Counted from the stretch's first letter, positions 15,356 through 21,912 are shown. The stretch: 21,912 bases of DNA from an uncultured Collinsella sp. (GCA_902469555.1 CABRDB010000015.1:1-21912), one strand, 5' to 3'. Made by a program: numbers and translations. Notes: a model not told the origin generated them from the sequence alone.

Positions 15356-15745
15356 ATGGGTAAGACTTTCAGCTTTGTCTCCGGCGCACTTTTTGGTGCC
15401 GCTGCCGGCGCTATTGTCGGCGTTGCTCTGGCCCCGCGCTCGGGCGCCGAGACCCGCGCCATGGCTGCCGATATCGCCAACGACGCTTGGGACAATATGC
15501 GCGACACCTACGAGCACAGCGCCGAGGAGGCCCGTGCTGCGGTGAATGACTTTGGCCCGATGGTCGACGCCAAGACCGACGACCTGCGCGCCAAGGTCGA
15601 CCTGGCCCGCGAGCGCATGGACCAGCTGCGCGAGCAGCTCAACGACGCCATTTCGGGCGGCAACGTGACGCCTGCCGCCGACGTCGTGGTCGAGAACGCC
15701 GTCGAGGCTGATACCGAGGCTGCGGAGTCCTCGACCGAGGCATAA
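15356..15745 (+). CDS. YtxH domain-containing protein
   Basis: This 129-residue protein opens with one glycine- and alanine-rich membrane helix (about 6-27, VSGALFGAAAGAIVGVALAP) ending in the family's LAPRSGAETR motif (25-34). An amphipathic, probably coiled-coil region follows (about 35-100), then an acidic Ala/Glu tail. YtxH proteins are small stress-associated envelope proteins of unknown mechanism. ATG 15356 lies seven bases after AGGAGAGG; the ATG at 15350 would touch the Shine-Dalgarno. The stop codon shares one base with the next start (TAATG), so the two genes are translationally coupled. Confidence 0.85.
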   Translation: MGKTFSFVSGALFGAAAGAIVGVALAPRSGAETRAMAADIANDAWDNMRDTYEHSAEEARAAVNDFGPMVDAKTDDLRAKVDLARERMDQLREQLNDAISGGNVTPAADVVVENAVEADTEAAESSTEA

Positions 15746-16500
15746 TGCGCGCCGGGGATTTTGTCGGCGCCAAGATCTATCGCAAGCCTACCGAAGACAA
15801 GCGCACCAAAAAGGACGGCACACCGCGCAGCCCTAAAAAGCTCGGAAAGATTCACTTTCCGGTTTTTACCCCGGGCGGTACGCGCGTGGTCGGCTTTATG
15901 GTCCGCCAGTCCGATATCGCGGGCATGATCGAGCGTCCCGACCGATTCGTAGCGCTCGACGCCATTGGTGTCTATGAGGGCGCCATTGCGGTCGATGACG
16001 TCAAGGACACGTACGATGCCGCCGCTGCCAAGCGCCTCGACATCAACCTGGACGATTGCATCATCTGGGTCGGTATGGACGTGCGCACGGAATCAGGCGA
16101 CGTCGTGGGCTATTGCTCGGACGTTGAGTTCAAGCCACGCTCGGGCATCGTGCAGACATTCTATGTGACCGCCGGTGCTGCTTCGAGTGTTTTGGTTGGT
16201 GACACGCAGGTGCCGCCGACGATGCTGCGCGGCTACGAGAACGGTGCGATGGTCGTCTCGGACGAGGTCAAGTCGCTCGGGTATTCGGGCGGTGCGGCCG
16301 CCAAGGCCGCCGAGGCCAGCGTCGTGGTGGGCGACAAGGTCAAAAAGGGTGCCAAGGTACTCGACGACAAGGGATCGGTTGCCGTGGACAAGGGCAGTCG
16401 CGCACTGGGCAAGCAGCTCGGCAAGACGCGCGGCATGTTCAAGGCCTTTAAGGACGAATACCAAAAGGCGAGCGGAGGCTCGTCAAAAGCTACAAAATAG
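15745..16500 (+). CDS. PRC-barrel domain-containing protein
   Basis: This 251-residue soluble protein has two PRC-barrel-like parts: residues about 1-85 (MRAGDFVGAKIYRKP, then KIHFPVFTPGGTRVVGFMV) and about 100-175 (CIIWVGMDVRTESGDVVGYCSDVEFKPRSG). The C-terminal part (about 195-251) is basic and lysine-rich and may contact membrane or nucleic acid. PRC-barrels are small beta domains found in RNA-processing factors, photosynthetic reaction centres and ion-transport regulators, so the role is open. The N-terminal region of the MgtE-like protein at 18308 also looks PRC-barrel-like. The gene overlaps the YtxH gene by one base. Confidence 0.75.
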   Translation: MRAGDFVGAKIYRKPTEDKRTKKDGTPRSPKKLGKIHFPVFTPGGTRVVGFMVRQSDIAGMIERPDRFVALDAIGVYEGAIAVDDVKDTYDAAAAKRLDINLDDCIIWVGMDVRTESGDVVGYCSDVEFKPRSGIVQTFYVTAGAASSVLVGDTQVPPTMLRGYENGAMVVSDEVKSLGYSGGAAAKAAEASVVVGDKVKKGAKVLDDKGSVAVDKGSRALGKQLGKTRGMFKAFKDEYQKASGGSSKATK

Positions 16501-16521
16501 CGACGTACCAAATGATGGGAG

Positions 16522-16551
16522 GCAAGCCGGAGACCTGTTGCTCCGGCTTGC
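16522..16551 (+). terminator. Hairpin between the PRC-barrel and deacetylase genes
   Basis: GCAAGCCGGAG (16522-16532) and CTCCGGCTTGC (16541-16551) form a perfect 11-bp stem with an 8-nt loop. It is followed only by TGTGTTTATG, so termination is probably partial. The next Shine-Dalgarno (GGGAGG) begins 13 bases later, so the hairpin could also protect the mRNA or set expression of the deacetylase gene. Confidence 0.6.
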
Positions 16552-16572
16552 TGTGTTTATGGGGGAGGGCAC

Positions 16573-17979
16573 ATGCACCAAAACGGATCCAACTTAAACG
16601 GGCGTTCGGATGCGCATCCGACAGCGCGCCGCGACCTGGGGCAGCTGCCCAGCGGTCAGCGCCGCCGTCACCGTAAGCCCGGCGCGATGTATCTCAACCA
16701 TAGCCGCGGCTTTAGCGATCGCAGCGCGCGCATCGGCAACAGCCGCACACCCCGTCGTTCGTCTCGCCTGCCCTATGCGCTGATCGCCGTGGGTTGCGCG
16801 CTCGTGCTGTTTATCGCTGCCGTCGTGGGCTACGTCAACCGCAGCGTGGACGTGGAGCTCAACGGCCAGAAGACCGCGGTGCGCGTGGGCTCTACGCTGC
16901 AGAATCTCATCGACGAACAGGATTTGACTGACACCTACGACGCAGGCGACCTGCTAGCCGTCGATGACAGCGTGCTCAAGCGCCATGGGGGCGAAAAGCT
17001 GTCGGTGAAGGTCGACGGCAAGCGCGTGAAGCAGGGCAAATGGGATAGCCGCGAACTCGAGGGCGGCGAGAAGGTGACGGTCAAGGATGGCCGTAACACT
17101 TACGAGAAGCACGAGGTTCAGGCTACGGTTATCGAGCCCAAGCTCAAGGTCGAGGGCACGGGCGCTATCGAGTATGTGCAGACATGGGGTGTCCAGGGCC
17201 GATCCGAGGTGTGGGTTGGTGAGCGGTCAGGCAAGACGCAAGACCGCGGCGAGGTTGTGCCCGCCACCGATTGCGTTGTTGCGTGCGCCAGCGTGGCGCC
17301 CAAGGGCAACAAAAAGTACGTGGCGCTGACGTTTGACGAGGGTCCGAGCGGCGCCACCAAACAGATCTTGCAGGTGCTCAAGGAAAAGGGCGTCACCGCG
17401 ACGTTCTTCCTTTCGGGCGATGCGGCCGAGGCCTCGCCTGCCACGGCCAAGGCGATTGTCGACGCCGGGTGCGAGATCGGATCCAACAGCTACAGCGACG
17501 ATTCGCTCAAGGGTCAGGACCGTGAGGCGGTGCGCGAACAGATCACGAAAGGCACCGATGCGATTAAGTCGGCGACCGGCGTGAAGACGATGCTGCTGCG
17601 TGCTCCCTACGCTGCCTTTGACGAGCAAAACTGGATTGATGCGATGGACCTGGTCTCCGCCGTGGTCTCGTGGAATATTGACTCGGGCGACTGGCTGCTC
17701 AACGGTGCCGACGAGCAGGTCTCGACGGTGCTCGATTCGGTGACGCCGGGCAATATCGTGCTGCTCACCGATAGAGACGAATGCGCCGAGCAGATGCTCG
17801 AGGCGCTGCCGCAGATTATCGACGGCCTCATTGCCGACGGCTACAAGATCGTGACGCTCAGCGACCTGGTCAAGACGGACACGTCGCTGAGCAAAAAGCT
17901 CACCTCGCTGACGAAGGTCACCATGCCCAAGGACGCCGTGTTCCCCCAGCTTGCCGAGGACGAAGATACCACAGAGTAG
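16573..17979 (+). CDS. Secreted polysaccharide deacetylase homologue with degenerate active site
   Basis: This 468-residue protein has a basic cytoplasmic N-terminus (1-66), one membrane anchor (about 68-88), a region like the DUF348/YabE ubiquitin-like repeats (about 92-190) and a NodB-type domain (about 245-435). The NodB motifs are recognisable but altered. TFDDGP is TFDEGP (E256), HSYSH is NSYSD (N305, D309), and the LLHD histidine is threonine (T399 in IVLLTD). R343-P345-Y346 and D370/D373-W374 remain. All three metal ligands and the catalytic His are thus replaced. I expect a carbohydrate-binding pseudoenzyme at the cell wall, not an active deacetylase. The frame is intact, so it is not a pseudogene. 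Confidence 0.88.
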   Translation: MHQNGSNLNGRSDAHPTARRDLGQLPSGQRRRHRKPGAMYLNHSRGFSDRSARIGNSRTPRRSSRLPYALIAVGCALVLFIAAVVGYVNRSVDVELNGQKTAVRVGSTLQNLIDEQDLTDTYDAGDLLAVDDSVLKRHGGEKLSVKVDGKRVKQGKWDSRELEGGEKVTVKDGRNTYEKHEVQATVIEPKLKVEGTGAIEYVQTWGVQGRSEVWVGERSGKTQDRGEVVPATDCVVACASVAPKGNKKYVALTFDEGPSGATKQILQVLKEKGVTATFFLSGDAAEASPATAKAIVDAGCEIGSNSYSDDSLKGQDREAVREQITKGTDAIKSATGVKTMLLRAPYAAFDEQNWIDAMDLVSAVVSWNIDSGDWLLNGADEQVSTVLDSVTPGNIVLLTDRDECAEQMLEALPQIIDGLIADGYKIVTLSDLVKTDTSLSKKLTSLTKVTMPKDAVFPQLAEDEDTTE

Positions 17980-17987
17980 TCATTGGG

Positions 17988-18016
17988 TAGTCATTTAAGA
18001 ACGTCCCCAATGACTA
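17988..18016. repeat. TCATTTAAGAACGTCCCCAATGA repeat, third copy
   Basis: TAGTCATT (17988-17995) and AATGACTA (18009-18016) flank TAAGAACGTCCCC, identical in the core to copies at 5950-5980 and 9558-9588. It begins nine bases after the stop of the deacetylase-like gene. Confidence 0.85.
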
Positions 18017-18090
18017 TGTCACGGATGCGTCAGCGTTTGGTATGCCTGCAATGTGCAGCGCATAAATTCGATGCCGCAGGGCGATGCTGA

Positions 18091-18099
18091 TGCTATAGT
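18091..18099 (+). promoter_or_regulatory. Extended -10 promoter of the Mg2+ operon
   Basis: TGCTATAGT is an extended -10 element; no good -35 is seen. Transcription would start near 18106, giving a leader of about 200 nt. An alternative lies upstream: TTGGTA (18037-18042) and CATAAA (18061-18066), 18 bases apart. Confidence 0.5.
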
Positions 18100-18105
18100 T
18101 ACTGC

Positions 18106-18290
18106 GGTTAATGAGGGTCAAGAGAAAGGTTACAGGTGAAATCCAAACCTCGACCATACAGTCGATGACCCCATGCAGGTGCTTTTTGCGCATGCACGGG
18201 GTGTAAGCGTCGAGCGGCGTGCCGCCCGCGCATGCGTATACATATCCAGAAGCCCCCGGACGTCGCACATGCGGCCGCGTCCGGAGGAAT
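18106..18290 (+). promoter_or_regulatory. Long structured mRNA leader, candidate riboswitch
   Basis: The stretch before the Mg2+ operon folds into several stems. AGGTT (18127-18131) pairs with AACCT (18146-18150). GGGTCA (18115-18120) pairs with TGACCC (18166-18171). A long stem joins 18169-18182 to 18188-18201 (12 of 14 pairs, TTTTT loop). CTCGAC (18149-18154) pairs with GTCGAG (18209-18214). The CCC at 18169-18171 is claimed by two stems, so two folds compete. A last hairpin, CCGGACG (18256-18262) with CGTCCGG (18278-18284), covers the first bases of GGAGGA (18283-18288). This resembles a ligand-controlled leader. I could not match it to a known class; the M-box would be expected before Mg2+ transporters. 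Confidence 0.5.
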
Positions 18291-18291
18291 A

Positions 18292-18324
18292 ATGATGGGG
18301 AGCACCATTGAATTATCTGAGTGA
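18292..18324 (+). CDS. Putative 10-codon upstream ORF overlapping the sensor start
   Basis: ATGATG at 18292 opens a frame coding for MMGSTIELSE and stopping at TGA 18322-18324. It has the best Shine-Dalgarno in the region, GGAGGA at 18283-18288, three bases from the first ATG and six from the second. It runs through the TTG start of the MgtE-like gene in another frame. It may be a leader peptide that couples or limits translation of that gene, or a chance frame. No sequence resemblance to a known leader peptide was recognised. Confidence 0.4.
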   Translation: MMGSTIELSE

Positions 18325-20152
18325 GATGCTCAAATTGCCGGTCTTGGACGTCGATGGAGAAAAGCTCGGCGTGGTGAACGATTTTGGTATTGCTACCGGC
18401 GAAGTTTTTCCGCACGTGACGTCGCTCGCGTTCCGCGGTCCCGGCAAGACGCCGTTTATGATCAGCTGGCGCAAATGGGTCGACCGTATCGACGAGACGG
18501 GTGTACACCTTAAGACGTCGGCCACCGAAATCCGTTTTTCGTACCTGCAGCCGACCGAACTCTTGCTTGCCCGCGACGTGCTCAACAAGCAGATTGTCGA
18601 CACGCAGGGCATGAAAGTCGTGCGCGTAAACGACATCAAGTTTTCCATGTCGGGCGAAAATCAGCTGCGCCTGCTGGGCGCCGAAGTGGGCGCCCGCGGT
18701 CTGCTACGCGCGATCAGCCCCGCACTCGAGCATATCGTCGAAGGCTTTATGAAGCACCTGGGCAAGCCGCTCAGTGAGGACATCATCGCTTGGTCCTACA
18801 TGGACCTGCTCGATCGCTCGACCAAGAACATTCAACTCTCGGTGTCGCATAAGACGCTCGGCGAGCTGCACCCTGCCGACATCGCCGACATTATCGAGCA
18901 GCTCGACCCGCGCCTGCGTGCGCAGGTGTTTGCACAGCTCGATACTGCCCAGGCCGCCGAGGCCATCTCGGAGTTCGATGACGACGAGCTTATGACCGAG
19001 ATGCTCGAGGGCCTGTCCGACACGGACGCATCGTCGATGCTGGCCATGATGGACCCGGACGACGCCGCCGACCTGATCGACGAGCTCGATTACGAGAAGG
19101 CCGAGAAGCTCCTGCGCCTGATGGGCGTCAAGGAGGAGAAGGCGATTCGTAACCTGCTGGGCTATGAGGACAACACCGCCGGCCGCATCATGACCTCGGA
19201 GTTTGTCTCGCTGCCCGCCACGGCGACGGTCGGCGATGCCATCGAGGCGATTCGCAAACTCGATGAGGACTTCGAGAGTGTCTATTACGTCTATACCGAG
19301 GATCCGAGCGGCATGCTCACCGGCGTGCTCTCGCTGCGCACGTTGATCGTGGCCGACCGCGATGCCACGCTGGGCCAGCTCGCCTATCGCGACCTGGTCT
19401 ACGTGTCGCCCGACGAGGACCAGGAAGACGTGACGGACGAGATGACCAAGTACGACCTGGTTGCCATCCCTGTCTGCGACGAGAACCGTCATATCCTGGG
19501 CATCGTGACCTTCGACGACGCCATGGACGTTATCGCCGAGGAGCATCAGGAGGACCTGCAGATCGCCGGTGTCGGCTCGGGCGATAGCGCGTCGGACGAC
19601 TCGACGAATGTGCTCAGCTGGTTTGTGCATCGCCAGTACTGGGTTGTCGTGTGGGGCATTGCCTCGTGCATCATGGCAACGGTGCTGGGGACGGCGCTCG
19701 GCTCCGCGCATCTGGTGGTGTTCCCCATGTGCGCCATGCCGCTCGTGCTGCTTGCTGCCTCGCGCATGGTGTCGTTCGTCAAGAACTACTTCTTGGAGTA
19801 TGACGGTCACGACGACGAGCCCAAGCCGTATCTGGGGTTCTTCTTCCAGAGCACGGGCATGGGCCTGATTCTGTCACTCGTGACCTACCTGTGCGCCCAG
19901 CTGGTGCGCACCGCCGCGTTCCCCGATGCGCCCATGTTTGAGGAGCAACTCTTTACCGGGTCCTTTAATATCGCTGCCATCATTTGCCTGGTTGGCAACA
20001 TGAGCGCCGTGATTTACCTGATGGTGCTGTTCTGGCGTGACGAGCATGACCTCAACACGTCGGGCACCGCCATGAACGTTATTGCCGTCATGATCTCGTG
20101 CGTAACGTACTGCGCCGCTGCGGTGCTGCTCACCATGTCGGTCATTGGCTAG
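18308..20152 (+). CDS. MgtE-N/CBS membrane protein, Mg2+ sensor-type
   Basis: This 614-residue protein starts with a PRC-barrel-like region (1-110), then an MgtE N-type helical domain (about 185-290, HPADIADIIEQLD), a CBS pair (about 295-415) and five membrane helices (about 445-468, 470-490, 511-535, 552-575, 588-612). In MgtE the N and CBS domains bind Mg2+ and gate the pore. Here the membrane part lacks the Gly-Gly-Asn stretch of MgtE channels, so it may be a regulator rather than a channel. The start is TTG 18308 (GGGGAG 18297-18302 ahead): an in-frame TGA at 18293 blocks extension, and YLSEMLKLPVLD matches family N-termini. ATG 18326 is the alternative. The NRMT-like gene follows after eight bases. 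Confidence 0.85.
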   Translation: MNYLSEMLKLPVLDVDGEKLGVVNDFGIATGEVFPHVTSLAFRGPGKTPFMISWRKWVDRIDETGVHLKTSATEIRFSYLQPTELLLARDVLNKQIVDTQGMKVVRVNDIKFSMSGENQLRLLGAEVGARGLLRAISPALEHIVEGFMKHLGKPLSEDIIAWSYMDLLDRSTKNIQLSVSHKTLGELHPADIADIIEQLDPRLRAQVFAQLDTAQAAEAISEFDDDELMTEMLEGLSDTDASSMLAMMDPDDAADLIDELDYEKAEKLLRLMGVKEEKAIRNLLGYEDNTAGRIMTSEFVSLPATATVGDAIEAIRKLDEDFESVYYVYTEDPSGMLTGVLSLRTLIVADRDATLGQLAYRDLVYVSPDEDQEDVTDEMTKYDLVAIPVCDENRHILGIVTFDDAMDVIAEEHQEDLQIAGVGSGDSASDDSTNVLSWFVHRQYWVVVWGIASCIMATVLGTALGSAHLVVFPMCAMPLVLLAASRMVSFVKNYFLEYDGHDDEPKPYLGFFFQSTGMGLILSLVTYLCAQLVRTAAFPDAPMFEEQLFTGSFNIAAIICLVGNMSAVIYLMVLFWRDEHDLNTSGTAMNVIAVMISCVTYCAAAVLLTMSVIG

Positions 20153-20160
20153 GTGGTCGC

Positions 20161-21423
20161 GTGCAAAATACCAAGCAAAAGTCGGGCACCAAGCAAAAGT
20201 TGACCATCGCGGCCATCTTTGGCGCTATGGGCCCCGGTCTGCTGGCGGCGCTTTCGGGCAATGACGCCGGCGGCATTGCAACGTATTCCAGTGCGGGCGC
20301 CAGCTATGGCTACAAGATGCTCTGGATGCTTCCCGTCATGACTGTGCTGCTCATCGTGACGCAGGAGACCGCGGCGCGCTGCGGCTGCGTCACGGGCAAG
20401 GGCCTGGCATCGCTCATCCGCGAGCGCTTTGGCGTGCGCAAGAGTGTACTTGCTATGGCGGCGCTGTTGATCGCCAACACGGCTGTGACCATTTCGGAGT
20501 TTGCGGGTATCGCCAGCGGCCTTGCTCTCTTTGGCGTGCCGGCAAGCATCTCGGTGCCGTTGGTGGCGCTGCTGGTGTGGATGCTTACCATGTCGGGTAG
20601 TTTCCAGCGCATCGAGAAGATTCTGCTGCTGGTAAGCTGCGTCTTCGTGACCTATATTGTCGCCGCGTTTATGGCTGGCCCCAACTGGGGTGAGGTCGCG
20701 GTCGACCTGGTCGTGCCTAACATTCAAAATGACCCCAGCTACGTGTCGCTCGTGGTCGCAACGATCGGTACCACCATCGCGCCGTGGATGATTTTCTTGG
20801 CGCAGAACAACGTGGTCGACAAGAACGCGGGCGAGGACGATATCGTGCTGCAGCGCATCGATACCGTGAGCGGCTCGCTTGCCGCCGATGTCATTGCCGG
20901 CTTTATTATCATCACGACCGGTACGGTGTTGTTCCCGGCGGGCATTCAGATTAGCGATGCTGCCGATGCTGCCCGTGCGCTGGAGCCTATTGCGGGTCAG
21001 TGGTCCACGGTACTGTTTGCCTCGGGCCTGGTCGCGGCGAGCTTCTTGGCTGCCTGCGTGCTGCCGGGCGTTACGTCGAGCGCTATCTGCGAGGCATTTG
21101 GCTGGGAGCGCGGTGCCGACCGCAGCTGGGACGAGGCCCCGGTCTATCGCGGCATCATTACGGCCATCATCGGTATCTCTGCCGTGCTGGTGCTTATGCC
21201 CGGCGTCGATCTGTTCCAGATTATGATGACCTCGCAGGTCATCAATGGCGTGCTACTGCCCGTGGTTCTGGTGTTCCAGGTGGTTATTGCCGCTGACCGT
21301 CACATTATGGGCACTAACCGCAACGGCCGCGTGTGGAATGTGCTCACTTGGGCGACTATCGGTGTGATTACGGTGCTCACGGTCGTCATGTTTGTTCTGC
21401 AGGCGATGGGTTACAGCGCTTAG
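20161..21423 (+). CDS. NRAMP-related magnesium transporter (NRMT-like)
   Basis: This 420-residue protein has about 11 membrane helices and the SLC11/NRAMP fold pattern, but not the transition-metal site. The helix-1 motif DPGN is replaced by NDAGG (34-38), and the helix-6 MPHN motif is replaced by APWM (207-210), so the metal-binding methionine position is alanine. These changes mark the NRMT clade, which transports Mg2+ and was characterised from Clostridium and Eggerthella. The start is GTG 20161 behind AGGTGG (20151-20156), which overlaps the upstream stop, so it is coupled to the MgtE-like sensor gene. A strong terminator follows. The substrate is inferred from motif and context. Confidence 0.85.
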   Translation: MQNTKQKSGTKQKLTIAAIFGAMGPGLLAALSGNDAGGIATYSSAGASYGYKMLWMLPVMTVLLIVTQETAARCGCVTGKGLASLIRERFGVRKSVLAMAALLIANTAVTISEFAGIASGLALFGVPASISVPLVALLVWMLTMSGSFQRIEKILLLVSCVFVTYIVAAFMAGPNWGEVAVDLVVPNIQNDPSYVSLVVATIGTTIAPWMIFLAQNNVVDKNAGEDDIVLQRIDTVSGSLAADVIAGFIIITTGTVLFPAGIQISDAADAARALEPIAGQWSTVLFASGLVAASFLAACVLPGVTSSAICEAFGWERGADRSWDEAPVYRGIITAIIGISAVLVLMPGVDLFQIMMTSQVINGVLLPVVLVFQVVIAADRHIMGTNRNGRVWNVLTWATIGVITVLTVVMFVLQAMGYSA

Positions 21424-21442
21424 CGCCTCTTTTGGACTCCAA

Positions 21443-21475
21443 ACAGGCCGCAGCGATGGGCTGCGGGCTGTTTTT
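21443..21475 (+). terminator. Intrinsic terminator of the Mg2+ operon
   Basis: ACAGGCCGCAGC (21443-21454) pairs with GCTGCGGGCTGT (21460-21471) with one mismatch and a 5-nt loop, followed by TTTTGT. It lies 20 bases after the stop codon of the NRMT-like gene. Confidence 0.9.
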
Positions 21476-21504
21476 GTCTGCTATAGGGTGTTAGTTATAT
21501 GGCA

Positions 21505-21734
21505 GTGGGCAAAAAATGCCAAATATGAGTACTGTTGCTAAGTGAATAGCATTTACATTCAAGAAGATAATAAACATAACCTATAGTATGTTCATTAAAA
21601 TTGGCTCCAATACGCCTTAAACCAGTCAGGTTGGCTGCTTTAGGGGGTTGTAGGGTTCGCTCGGACGTCATTTTGGGTGGTTTTGCCTGCTACTAAAATG
21701 GTAACAGTACTCATATTTGCCCTTTTTTGCCCAC
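21505..21734. mobile_element. MITE-like element with long terminal inverted repeats
   Basis: The first 34 bases (21505-21538, GTGGGCAAAAAATGCC then AAATATGAGTACTGTT) match the reverse complement of 21701-21734 at 31 of 34 positions. Weaker pairing (12 of 18) continues inward to 21552. The 230-bp unit has no coding frame, is AT-rich against its neighbours, and carries a TATAGT box near 21583. No clear target duplication is visible (flanks TATGGCA and AGACCTT). It could be a miniature inverted-repeat element or a large regulatory palindrome. Confidence 0.5.
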
Positions 21735-21912
21735 AGACCTTTGAGGGTGCGGCGAAAAGGGCTTGTTTTGATTGTTTGGGGCAGGCGCGAGGCGCGGAAA
21801 CGATGTCTGGAGCGACGGAGCGGCCTGGAATTCATCCGTAGAGGTCTTCATTGGCTGCGCCAGGAGTGTCCCTAGGTACCGGTACATAAGGAACGTCCCT
21901 AACTGCCGGAGG
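21735..21912. repeat. Gene-free right edge with repeat remnants
   Basis: No coding frame is supported here. AGTGTCCCTAGG (21865-21876) and GGAACGTCCCTAACTGCCGG (21890-21909) belong to the AACGTCCCC repeat family; the latter matches 5906-5925 at 19 of 20 bases. The remainder shows nothing I can name. Confidence 0.6.

Noticed and set aside
16573..17979. Pseudogene call for the deacetylase homologue
   Set aside because: The frame is uninterrupted, has a good Shine-Dalgarno and keeps the anchor and fold motifs; only catalytic residues changed.
18128..18175. Cobalamin riboswitch, suggested by GGTGAAATCC and ACAGT
   Set aside because: The strictly conserved B12-box (GCCACTG context) and the order of conserved blocks are missing, and the operon has no link to cobalamin.
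18127..18265. A standard M-box magnesium riboswitch
   Set aside because: The GGTGAGGCTCC core is not present and the spacing between partly similar blocks is about 80 bases. Kept only as an unassigned structured leader until a covariance-model search is done.
20098..20160. An upstream start for the NRMT-like protein at 20098
   Set aside because: It would overlap the MgtE-like gene by 55 bases and add a basic, non-homologous stretch; GTG 20161 has a well-placed Shine-Dalgarno.

Overview
The window looks like chromosomal DNA from a high-GC gut Actinomycetota of class Coriobacteriia, most likely Collinsella or a close relative. This rests on strong G/C third-position codon use, on the gene families (an NRAMP-related magnesium transporter of the type studied in Eggerthella, a DUF362 ferredoxin, a cyanophycin-synthetase-N-like protein), and on intergenic GGGGACAGTC / AACGTCCCC repeats that I associate with Collinsella. 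The genus is an inference. No rRNA, tRNA, CRISPR array, transposase or phage gene was seen.

Layout. 1-449: non-coding, built from large inverted and direct repeats. 450-2221 (minus): response regulator and histidine kinase, overlapping by 4 bases. 2421-5748 (plus): a three-gene ABC exporter (ATPase plus two ABC-2 permeases), divergent from the kinase. 5749-6073: repeat cluster. 6074-9462: a MacB/FtsX-type ABC pair. 9463-9668: repeat copy and promoter. 9669-10874: DUF362 ferredoxin protein, then a bidirectional terminator. 11039-12004 (minus): membrane-anchored alpha/beta hydrolase with a well-formed promoter carrying two operator-like palindromes. 12191-15219: hemolysin III-family protein, CNNM/CorC-family membrane protein, and a stand-alone cyanophycin-synthetase-N-like protein. 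15356-17979: YtxH protein, PRC-barrel protein and a secreted polysaccharide deacetylase homologue that has lost its metal ligands. 18017-18307: a long, foldable leader. 18308-21423: an MgtE-N/CBS membrane protein and an NRAMP-related (NRMT-like) transporter, closed by a strong terminator. 21476-21912: an AT-rich element with about 50-bp inverted termini, then repeat remnants.

How the genes fit together. The two-component system probably controls the divergent exporter. The final operon reads as a Mg2+ module: a cytosolic MgtE-type sensor head sits on a membrane domain without the MgtE pore motif, next to an NRMT that probably does the transport. It lies behind a leader of about 200 nt with competing stems, a hairpin reaching into a Shine-Dalgarno, and a 10-codon upstream ORF overlapping the sensor start. 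CorC/CNNM proteins are also linked to Mg2+ export or resistance, so the window may hold both directions of Mg2+ handling. The best candidates for something undescribed are the Mg2+ leader with its upstream ORF, the degenerate deacetylase, the orphan cyanophycin-synthetase-N-like protein, and the repeat families.
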